Part shown: piece by piece, positions 33,004 through 39,997 of the stretch
Numbering within the stretch: the first letter of the stretch is position 1
How the letters are laid out: every line of letters starts with the position of its first letter
Assembly: GCA_001782475.1 (NCBI GenBank)
Contig: MFOT01000026.1
Coordinates: forward strand, 1-39,997
Length of the DNA stretch: 39,997 nucleotides
DNA from: Candidatus Levybacteria bacterium RIFCSPLOWO2_01_FULL_38_21
GTDB lineage: Bacteria > Patescibacteriota > Microgenomatia > Levybacterales > UBA12049
Reading direction: 5' to 3'
The notes under the pieces: model-generated
The model's input: only the letters and a program-made list of their open reading frames with translations
What the model was told of the DNA's origin: nothing
The model's database searches: none
Position numbers and translations under genes: made by a program

Positions 33004-34230
33004 TTAAGGAAGCGCATGCAGATAAAATGTTTGTATTCCGTCGCTTTGGTCTACTCTTGCAAATAGAAGGCTTCCTCCTCCGCACGCAATACTCCCGCGG
33101 AATAATTCTCCGTCTTTTACCGCTCTAACTGCCAAAGAAGAGCTTGAATACATATCTACTCCGGTATGTGGTCCTCCGCCATACCATCCAATTCTTGCCC
33201 AATACGTCATTCCATAACCCTGCTCTATATAAATAGGATCTGAGATTGGCCAGCTCCATGATCCCCCAAAAGAAAAAGATCCATCTGGAGAGTTTTCAAA
33301 AGTAACACTTTTATTTGAAAGAAACTGGCTCGGATCTTGTAATCCTCCGTCTTTTCGAACTTCGAAATGAAGATGAGTACCAGAAGAGCACGAAGATCTG
33401 CCGCTAATGACATATGCTATCACATCACCTTCCTTGACTTGTCCTACACTTATTACATTTCCTCCGCCGGCACCAATTTGCTGAATCGCTCTCTGTTCTG
33501 CAAGTGCCGCCGCAAGCCTCTGCTGATAGATAGATTCGCTATTCTGGGTAATAGCAAGCAATGCCTGTTTATCTTTCTTTTCCTGATCAAGCTCTGTAGT
33601 ATAAGCCTCAAGCTTTGCCTTAAGAGCTTCAACCTGACGTTTCTTATCCTCAAAAATTGATTTTTGATTTGCGTAATCATTTTTTGCCTGAGTTGTGTCA
33701 TAAATAAGTCTCTTATCGTGTTCTTGGGCTATCTTTAGGTAGTTAAGTCTTGAGAAAAAATTGGAAACATTATTGGAAGATAGAAGTATATGAAATGGCT
33801 GAACGGCACCAACCTCATAGGTCGCAACAATTCTATTTATGAGAACTCCTGTTAGTTTTACCAAGGAATTTTGAAGAGTTGAAATTTTCTTATTAGCAGT
33901 ATCTATATCAAGAGTAATGTCTGTTATTCTCTGTTTGGTTGAATCTATTCTAAGTTGAGTCAATTTAATTTGGCTGTCCATTACTGCTATTTGGGACGAA
34001 AGAGTTTTTCCTTGCTTTTGCAAATCGGTGATTTTATTCTGTAAATCGTTGATTTGATTCTGTAAATCCCTTACAGCCTGCGAATTATCTTGTGAGGGTG
34101 TAGGGGTTGGGGTTGGGGTTGGTGTTGAGGTTTCGGTTTGGGAAGTTGCAATTTCTTTAAATTGAAAAATGAAAACCAAAAGCGAAAGTAAAAATACCAA
34201 CATTACAAGATTTTTTCTTCCAATTACCAT
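33004..34230 (-). CDS. Coiled-coil murein hydrolase activator-like protein with M23 motifs in permuted order
   Basis: EnvC/PcsB-like coiled coil, then SGTHLHFEVRKDGG preceding WPISDPIYIEQGYG...GPHTGVDMYSSSSLAVRAVKDGE...TFYLHALP. Confidence 0.85.
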   Translation of the reverse strand: MVIGRKNLVMLVFLLSLLVFIFQFKEIATSQTETSTPTPTPTPTPSQDNSQAVRDLQNQINDLQNKITDLQKQGKTLSSQIAVMDSQIKLTQLRIDSTKQRITDITLDIDTANKKISTLQNSLVKLTGVLINRIVATYEVGAVQPFHILLSSNNVSNFFSRLNYLKIAQEHDKRLIYDTTQAKNDYANQKSIFEDKKRQVEALKAKLEAYTTELDQEKKDKQALLAITQNSESIYQQRLAAALAEQRAIQQIGAGGGNVISVGQVKEGDVIAYVISGRSSCSSGTHLHFEVRKDGGLQDPSQFLSNKSVTFENSPDGSFSFGGSWSWPISDPIYIEQGYGMTYWARIGWYGGGPHTGVDMYSSSSLAVRAVKDGELFRGSIACGGGSLLFARVDQSDGIQTFYLHALP

Positions 34231-34238
34231 AAGTCATA

Positions 34239-35105
34239 TTACCTAAGATATCTAAGAACTGCCAAAAAGCTTGAAAGAAAACCTAATATTATGGCAAGAA
34301 TCAGCTCTGCCAATAATACCCTAAGAAGAAAGACGGGAGAAATAGGCAGGATTGGGATTCCTTTTAGAAAAGACGATAAAAACGGCGTTGAATACCAAAG
34401 CGCAAAAGAGGCTATCATCCATCCAATTACAGCTCCTAAAGCCGCATAGAACATTCCTTCAAAAAGAAACGGCCATCTTATATACCAATTAGATGCTCCG
34501 ATAAGACGCATTATTTCTATATCTTCTTTCCTTTGAGAGATTTTTATTCCTATAATTGTCACCATTATAAAAATTGAAACCAAAGAAAGAACAGCTATCA
34601 AGCCGATTCCGATTTTTCGAACAGCACTTGTCCAAGAAACAAGAGTAGCTACAATATCTTTTTGGAAAATAACCTCTTGAACAACCAACGATTCTTTAAG
34701 CATCTCAGATATTCCGGAGAGATCATTTATTCTATAAGCAGAAATCTCAAGCGAGGCAGGTAAAATATCTGCTGTTACCAAATCCAAAAGAAGGGGGTCG
34801 TCTTTATTTTGCTGCCTATAAATTTTAAGCGCCTCTTGTTTTGAAACAAATTTCAAAGAGGCAACCTTTCCGGTATTTTTAACCTGTTTTTCAAGTGCAT
34901 TTATATCACTTTGCTTTGCTTCATTTTTGAAAAAAGCTGTAACCTGGGGTTTTGATTCAAAAAAATTGATGACCCGCGATGACCCTGAAAGAAGAAAAGT
35001 GAAAAAAGATATGGTCAAAAAAGTAAGCATCATTATAAGTACCGCGGCCATTGCCTGATATGGAGAGCGCCTGATATTTCGAAGACTTGATTTTATAAAT
35101 TTCAT
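34239..35105 (-). CDS. ftsX: Cell division protein FtsX
   Basis: SLRNIRRSPYQAMAAVLIMMLTFL; FtsX extracellular and FtsX/MacB permease pattern (KISQRKEDIEIMRLIGASNWYIRWPFLFEG). Confidence 0.94.
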   Translation of the reverse strand: MKFIKSSLRNIRRSPYQAMAAVLIMMLTFLTISFFTFLLSGSSRVINFFESKPQVTAFFKNEAKQSDINALEKQVKNTGKVASLKFVSKQEALKIYRQQNKDDPLLLDLVTADILPASLEISAYRINDLSGISEMLKESLVVQEVIFQKDIVATLVSWTSAVRKIGIGLIAVLSLVSIFIMVTIIGIKISQRKEDIEIMRLIGASNWYIRWPFLFEGMFYAALGAVIGWMIASFALWYSTPFLSSFLKGIPILPISPVFLLRVLLAELILAIILGFLSSFLAVLRYLR

Positions 35106-35123
35106 ACTTCAATTCTATTCAGC

Positions 35124-35178
35124 ATGACCCTGAGCTTGGGCTTCGACTGAGCTCAGCCGAATGTCCCGAATGGGTCAT
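35124..35178. repeat. Palindromic repeat element between ftsE and ftsX
   Basis: Outer arms ATGACCC/GGGTCAT; inner TGAGCT/AGCTCA; shares TGAGCTTG and GCCGAA with the 29474-29532 and recJ elements. Confidence 0.8.
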
Positions 35179-35852
35179 TTATTATCCTTCTTTTTATCAT
35201 CTCTTACTAATTTGCCTTTTTCAAGACCAATTACTCTTTTTGAAAGGTTTTTCACAATATCGACATTGTGAGTAGCCATTATTACGGTGGTACCTTCCTC
35301 GTTTATGTCTGACAAGAGCTTTACAATCTCCCAGGAAGTCGCAGAATCCAAATTTCCTGTCGGCTCATCGGCCAAAAGTATTTCAGGAGAAAGAGCAAGG
35401 GCTCTTGCAATAGCAGTCCTTTGAAGCTCGCCGCCTGAGAGCTGAATAGGAAATTTATCTTTATGTTCTATTATCCCAACCTGGGTTAAGACTTCTTCAA
35501 CTTTTTGTCTTGCTTCTTCCATCTTTACTCCCGTAACTTCCAAAGGCATTACTACATTTTCAAAAACAGTTCTATCAAATAAAAGTTTTAAATCCTGGAA
35601 GACCACACCTATTTTTTTTCTTAGGTGGGAAACCTGATGTTTTGGAAGCCTAGTTAAATCCCAATCATTAACTATGACTGTTCCCTCACTCGGAAGAATT
35701 TCTCTTATTAAGAGTCTAAAGATTGTTGTTTTTCCACTACCTGTTGGGCCAACCAAAAAAACGAATTCCTTCTTATCAACCGACAAGTTTATATCGATAA
35801 GTCCAAAATCTCCGGTACCGAATTTTTTAGAAACTTTATCTAATTTGATCAT
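35175..35852 (-). CDS. ftsE: Cell division ATP-binding protein FtsE
   Basis: Walker A GPTGSGKTT, LSGGELQRTAIARALALSPEILLADEPTGNLD. Start set at MIKLDKVSKKFG. Confidence 0.95.
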   Translation of the reverse strand: MIKLDKVSKKFGTGDFGLIDINLSVDKKEFVFLVGPTGSGKTTIFRLLIREILPSEGTVIVNDWDLTRLPKHQVSHLRKKIGVVFQDLKLLFDRTVFENVVMPLEVTGVKMEEARQKVEEVLTQVGIIEHKDKFPIQLSGGELQRTAIARALALSPEILLADEPTGNLDSATSWEIVKLLSDINEEGTTVIMATHNVDIVKNLSKRVIGLEKGKLVRDDKKKDNK

Positions 35853-35875
35853 AAATCCGAAGATATATTGGCAGA

Positions 35876-36394
35876 TTATAGAACTTCTAGTCTGCCAACA
35901 TCCATGAGCCAACCTGCGCGTTGTGCTTTATGAGTTTCTCCCCAAACCTTAACTTTTTTGCCTATGTATTGAGATAAGTCCACAATAGAGGACGTAAGAT
36001 ACACATTTTGACTCTCGCCTCCAGGCCTTTGAAGATGGAACTGCCCCTCTCCGTCAATTCCTCCTATTTTTAAAACTCCTTCTGCTGTGTCCCTGAAGGT
36101 TTTAGTGTCGCTTGATCCCACAGTTGTTCCCTTTGAGACACTTGAGGAAGTTTTACCTCCCTTTAGATTAACCTCCGAAATACTTCCCTTTTTAGACAAA
36201 AGATAACCGCTCCCAACACCCAAAATAGCAATTAATAATAAAGCGACTAATAATTTCGCAGTTAAAAAAGAACCTTCTTTATTGTCGAAGGTGTTCATTA
36301 AAGGCTGTTTTTCCGATTCTGATTTTTGTTCTTCTTCCACTAAACTAACCTCACCTCCTATCCATAGTAAAGCACATTTCCTTCGTTTTGGCAA
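35876..36394 (-). CDS. Membrane-anchored hypothetical protein, possible OB-fold
   Basis: N-terminal TM, then VYLTSSIVDLSQYIGKKVKVWGETHKAQRAGWLMDVGRLEVL. The 5' end is uncertain. Confidence 0.6.
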   Translation of the reverse strand: MPKRRKCALLWIGGEVSLVEEEQKSESEKQPLMNTFDNKEGSFLTAKLLVALLLIAILGVGSGYLLSKKGSISEVNLKGGKTSSSVSKGTTVGSSDTKTFRDTAEGVLKIGGIDGEGQFHLQRPGGESQNVYLTSSIVDLSQYIGKKVKVWGETHKAQRAGWLMDVGRLEVL

Positions 36395-36397
36395 ATC

Positions 36398-37402
36398 TTA
36401 AAACTTTCTTAACTCCTCTTCTATAAATCCGTCTATTTCGCCGTTTAAGACCGCATCCGTATTCGAGGTTTCAAAACCGGTCCTTAAATCTTTCACCATA
36501 TGGTAAGGATGTAAAACATAAGACCGGATCTGATTTCCCCAGCCGGGAGTTTTATATCCGCCTTTTAATTTTTGCTCTTCCTTTTTTCTTTCTTCTTCTT
36601 TTAAAAGCCAAAGCTTTGCTTTTAAGAGTTTTAGCGCATATTCTCTGTTCTGCGCCTGATATCTTTGACTTTGCGCAGTTACCACAATTCCCGAAGGCTT
36701 ATGCCTTAACCTCACTGCTGTTGAAACTTTCTGAACATTTTGCCCGCCTTTACTGCTTGCCCTATAAAATTCCCAGTTAAGATCTTCTTCTTTTATATCA
36801 AGTTTTTCCTCTTCTCCTAAATCCGGCATAACCTCAACTAAGGCAAAGGAAGTGTGTCTTAACTTATCTGCGTTAAAAGGAGAAAGTCTAACTAATCTAT
36901 GAACTCCTGCCTCGCCTTTTAAATATCCGTATGCATATTTGCCATTTACAGAAAGCGTCGTGCTTTTAATTCCTACCTCTTCGCCTAAAGTCTCGTCAAG
37001 TTTTTCAAAACTCCAGTTTTTTCGCTCAAAATATCTTGTATACATTCTAAATAAAATTTGAGCCCAGTCCATTGCTTCAACGCCGCCTTGGCCTGCATGA
37101 ATAGAGACAATCGCAGGACGCAAGTCATATAGATCGGACAAATATATTAGAACTTCAAGCTCCTCAATAAGTTTTTTTGCTTGCCTAAGATTATTATTTG
37201 AAATAAGTTCCTTAAGTTTTTCCACATCACTTATTTCTTTTTGAAGACCCGCTAACTCTTTCATTTTTAATGCAGCCGATTTTTGATCTTGCCAAAAAGA
37301 AGGATCAGAACTTTGAGCCTCGATTAATCGCACTCCTTTTCTTTTTTCTTCTATATTGAGACTACCTAGGAGTTTTTTTGCTCTCTGCCTTAACTCATCC
37401 AT
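36398..37402 (-). CDS. prfB: Peptide chain release factor 2
   Basis: GQGGVEAMDWAQIL, GEAGVHRLVRLSPFNADKLRHTSFA, SSKGGQNVQKVSTAVRL (GGQ). Confidence 0.95.
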   Translation of the reverse strand: MDELRQRAKKLLGSLNIEEKRKGVRLIEAQSSDPSFWQDQKSAALKMKELAGLQKEISDVEKLKELISNNNLRQAKKLIEELEVLIYLSDLYDLRPAIVSIHAGQGGVEAMDWAQILFRMYTRYFERKNWSFEKLDETLGEEVGIKSTTLSVNGKYAYGYLKGEAGVHRLVRLSPFNADKLRHTSFALVEVMPDLGEEEKLDIKEEDLNWEFYRASSKGGQNVQKVSTAVRLRHKPSGIVVTAQSQRYQAQNREYALKLLKAKLWLLKEEERKKEEQKLKGGYKTPGWGNQIRSYVLHPYHMVKDLRTGFETSNTDAVLNGEIDGFIEEELRKF

Positions 37403-37405
37403 AAT

Positions 37406-38671
37406 TTATTTAATAAAAAAGCTAAAAACTAGAATTATTGTAGATAATCCCATAATAAAAGCTGTAATTACCCCTAAGATATTAAGAAAAGGACTATTCG
37501 TTCGCTCTCCCATAATTTTTTTATTATTTGCAATAAAAAGAATCATTATAATAAGAGGAGAAGCTATTATACCATTTATTACCGCGGTGTAATAAAGCAC
37601 CACGATCGGATCGATTCCAATAAAATTGATCAAAAGTCCAACTAAAGTTGCTATTGTTATAACCCCATAAAATCCATGAGCTCTTTTGAGTTTTTGATAC
37701 AGACCTTCTCTCCATCCAAAAGACTCAGAAACCGCATAAGAGGCAGAACCTGCAAGAATTGGTAATGCCAAAAGTCCTGTTGCGATAATTCCCAAAGCAA
37801 AAAGAAGAAAAGCATAATCGCCTGCTAATGGTCTTAAAGCAAGAGCCGCATCAGATGCGCTATTGATTTTAGTTATACCATGAGTAAAAAGTGTTGCGCC
37901 TGTTGTTATTATTATAAAAAGCATTACCAGGTTTGAAAAAAACATTCCTACTACAGTATCAAGGCGCAGTCTTGATATATCTTTAGGGGTTATTCTAGGC
38001 TGCCCTGCTCCCATTCTTCGCAGTTTATGATGCGAAACTTCTTCTTCTACCTCCTCATCTGCCTGCCAGAAAAAAAGATAAGGAGAAATTGTTGTTCCCA
38101 AAATCGCAACAACATTAAAGATATAAGTTTTGCTAAATTCTATATGGGGAATAATCAAAGAAATAAAAACTTCCTTCAAGTCAATCTTTATTGCAAAAGC
38201 AGCGACAATATAAGATAAAAGGGCAAAAGCTAAATATTTAAGATATTTGGAATAAGTTTTGTAAGAAACAAAAATTTCAAGAACCAACGTTAAAACAGCC
38301 ATGCCAATCAACCAAAAGATGAAAGGAAAACCAAATACAAGCTGGGCCGAGGCAGCCATTGCTCCAAGATCTGCTCCAATATTTATAGTATTTGCAAAAA
38401 GAAGAAGAAAAACAGTAAGATAAAGAACCTTTTTAGGATAATGAAGTCTTATTACGCCGGCAAGACCTTTTCCGGTAACAAGACCGATTCTTCCGCACAT
38501 TTCTTGGATTGCTGCCATAAGGGGAAAAGAAAAAAGAGCTGTCCATGCTTGGGCAAACCCAAACAAAGCTCCTGTTTGGGAATAAGTAGCAATACCGGAT
38601 GGATCGTCATCTGATGCACCTGTAATAAATCCCGGACCTAAAACAGAAAAAATTTTTTTAATCTTTTTCAT
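37406..38671 (-). CDS. NRAMP-superfamily divalent metal transporter-like protein
   Basis: LGPGFITGASDDDPSGIATYSQTGALFGFAQAW; multi-TM; ILGTTISPYLFFWQADEEVEEE. Confidence 0.87.
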   Translation of the reverse strand: MKKIKKIFSVLGPGFITGASDDDPSGIATYSQTGALFGFAQAWTALFSFPLMAAIQEMCGRIGLVTGKGLAGVIRLHYPKKVLYLTVFLLLFANTINIGADLGAMAASAQLVFGFPFIFWLIGMAVLTLVLEIFVSYKTYSKYLKYLAFALLSYIVAAFAIKIDLKEVFISLIIPHIEFSKTYIFNVVAILGTTISPYLFFWQADEEVEEEVSHHKLRRMGAGQPRITPKDISRLRLDTVVGMFFSNLVMLFIIITTGATLFTHGITKINSASDAALALRPLAGDYAFLLFALGIIATGLLALPILAGSASYAVSESFGWREGLYQKLKRAHGFYGVITIATLVGLLINFIGIDPIVVLYYTAVINGIIASPLIIMILFIANNKKIMGERTNSPFLNILGVITAFIMGLSTIILVFSFFIK

Positions 38672-38672
38672 T

Positions 38673-39029
38673 TTATAATCCGCTGCAAATTTTAAAGCAT
38701 GCTTCTTTTACTTTGCTGCTTGGTAAGTTTTGCAGAGCCTTAAGATCGTTTATTAAGTTTTGAATCTGAGGTGATGAAGACGCTATCTCCTCAACATTTA
38801 TATTTGCCGCTTGCTGTTTTATTGCCTGGACTTGTCTTTGGATAATGTCTTCAAGACTTTGATCAGACGCCGATAAAACCTTTTGATTTTGAGCTCGTTC
38901 GGATTTGGTATCAAAGAAGAGGCTGTTTCTTAATAAATAAACTGCGCTCCCTACCAAAAGTAGAAGAATTATAAGCGTAATGCCTACTTTCTTCTTATTC
39001 CAGGACTCTTCAAACTTTACCTCTTTCAT
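38673..39029 (-). CDS. Hypothetical single-TM protein
   Basis: N-terminal TM VGITLIILLLLVGSAVYLL; short soluble region. Confidence 0.65.
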   Translation of the reverse strand: MKEVKFEESWNKKKVGITLIILLLLVGSAVYLLRNSLFFDTKSERAQNQKVLSASDQSLEDIIQRQVQAIKQQAANINVEEIASSSPQIQNLINDLKALQNLPSSKVKEACFKICSGL

Positions 39030-39084
39030 GAACTTATTGTAGGTTATGAAAATTTCTTTTGCAATAAAATAGGAATTAAAATGG

Positions 39085-39090
39085 TATAAT
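39085..39090 (+). promoter_or_regulatory. Putative -10 element TATAAT
   Basis: TATAAT ends 6 nt before the ATG at 39097. Confidence 0.5.
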
Positions 39091-39096
39091 TGAATT

Positions 39097-39429
39097 ATGA
39101 ATCTTAAAAATCTTCAGGCGAAAATAAGAGTTTTAAACGAAAAAACAAGACCTCATTATAGACTTTATTCACAGACGGAAAAAGAAATTCTGACAAAGAC
39201 AGTAAAACTTAACGAAGAAGTCGGAGAATTATGTAATGATATTTTATCTATTTTAAAACTTCAAAGAAGATCAAAGCTTGAAAAATTTGATAAGAGAAAC
39301 ATTTACGAAGAATTTGCCGATGTTATAATAACAACAATCCAGCTTGCCCAAGCAGCAGGAGTAAATATAGAAAGAGCAGTTGGTGATAAGTTGAAAAAAA
39401 TCGAAGAGAAATATATTAAAAAAAGATGA
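39097..39429 (+). CDS. MazG-like nucleotide pyrophosphohydrolase
   Basis: KTVKLNEEVGELCNDIL...YEEFADVIITTIQLAQAAGVN: E-x2-E and E-x3-D metal-binding pattern. Confidence 0.85.
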   Translation: MNLKNLQAKIRVLNEKTRPHYRLYSQTEKEILTKTVKLNEEVGELCNDILSILKLQRRSKLEKFDKRNIYEEFADVIITTIQLAQAAGVNIERAVGDKLKKIEEKYIKKR

Positions 39430-39615
39430 AAGAGCCTAATAACATTTATTCAGCTTCATCTTCTTATAATGATTGGGCAAAACATTCAAGGCAAGCATGC
39501 CGAACTTCGGGCAGAACATGATTTTGAAACCGACAGTAAAGCCGAGAAGGAAATAGAAACTATATTAACTCATCTTGAAAATCAGCAAAAATTAATTCTC
39601 AAAATAATCGTATAC
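39430..39615 (+). pseudogene. Truncated DUF1003-like fragment after the mazG-like stop
   Basis: In frame after the TGA at 39427: KSLITFIQLHLLIMIGQNIQGKHAELRAEHDFETDSKAEKEIETILTHLENQQKLILKI resembles the DUF1003 C-terminus. Confidence 0.5.
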
Positions 39616-39997
39616 TTTTTTAGATATATCTGCTATTCGTTCTTCAGAAGCGGCGGGCAAATCACTTTTGGATAAAGCCACGATAATGTAATCGCTCTTT
39701 GGCCCATAAACAATACCTCCGTCATGTGTAAAAAAGCCTATCTCGCCTGTTTTATGAGCAACTATAGCTTCGGACGGTAAGTATTTAGGCAATTTATCGT
39801 TAAGTTTTTGTTTGCTTAAAAGATCTAACATTTTACTTGTATCTTGCGGATTTGCAAGTTTTCCTTTATATAATTTCTCAAAAAAAAGTGCTATGTCATA
39901 TGGGGTAGACGTAGGAGAACTGCCGTCTTCTCCTACTGTTGATTCATTAAATCCTTCTCTTTGTAAAAACGCTTTAACACTCGATAGTTTTATTTTT
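39592..39997 (-). CDS. Serine hydrolase, class A beta-lactamase-like (partial, 5' end outside window)
   Basis: Frame open to the window edge; VAHKTGEIGFFTHDGGIVYGPKSDYIIVALSKS contains the KTG box and C-terminal beta-lactamase pattern. Confidence 0.85.
   Translation of the reverse strand, partial: KIKLSSVKAFLQREGFNESTVGEDGSSPTSTPYDIALFFEKLYKGKLANPQDTSKMLDLLSKQKLNDKLPKYLPSEAIVAHKTGEIGFFTHDGGIVYGPKSDYIIVALSKSDLPAASEERIADISKKVYDYFEN

Noticed and set aside
36398-37402. Programmed +1 frameshift in prfB
   Set aside because: The RF2 sequence reads as one continuous frame from MDELRQRAKK; no in-frame UGA with an upstream SD-like signal was evident.
1-39997. Alternative genetic code (UGA recoding as in SR1/Gracilibacteria)
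   Set aside because: RF2 is present and several conserved genes end at TGA in the expected place.

Overview
The window is AT-rich and gene-dense, and looks like a Candidate Phyla Radiation / Patescibacteria-type genome, possibly Microgenomates (inferred from gene content and style only). UGA is used as a stop and a release factor 2 gene is present, so the standard bacterial code applies. Contents in order: two tRNA-Gln genes; lipid and envelope genes (GT2, DgkA, PAP2-like); gltX; a D-Ala-D-Ala carboxypeptidase; an archaeal-type aspartyl-tRNA synthetase; recJ; the CCA-adding enzyme; an ABC-2 exporter; a YqeY-like gene; secD/secF; DUF3048 and DUF4446 genes; a retropepsin + DUF5678-like pair; and an isochorismatase-family hydrolase. 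A long, tightly coupled minus-strand nucleotide-sugar/surface-polysaccharide operon follows (rmlA-NUDIX-rmlB-rmlD-ugd-SDR-gmd-UXS-like-DPMS/GtrA-GT39). Then come a CAP-domain protein, tsaB/tsaC/tsaE, a lamin-tail surface protein, an FtsE-FtsX-M23 divisome cluster, prfB, an NRAMP-like transporter, a MazG-like gene and the C-terminal part of a beta-lactamase-like serine hydrolase. No CRISPR array, transposase or prophage was recognised. The observations most worth following up are: (1) a promoter-driven leader (about 7020-7190) with an 11-bp long-range helix, a 16-codon uORF and a terminator abutting the RBS of an unrecognised 75-aa protein; (2) small palindromic elements, several apparently inserted in frame into housekeeping genes (recJ, tsaE, yqeY, cca), resembling Rickettsia palindromic elements in behaviour; (3) 4-copy heptanucleotide tandem repeats at the 5' ends of three genes; (4) an M23 peptidase beside FtsEX whose catalytic motifs are in circularly permuted order; (5) a retropepsin/DUF5678-like cassette flanked by duplicated terminators and a duplicated 3' end of a GT39 gene.
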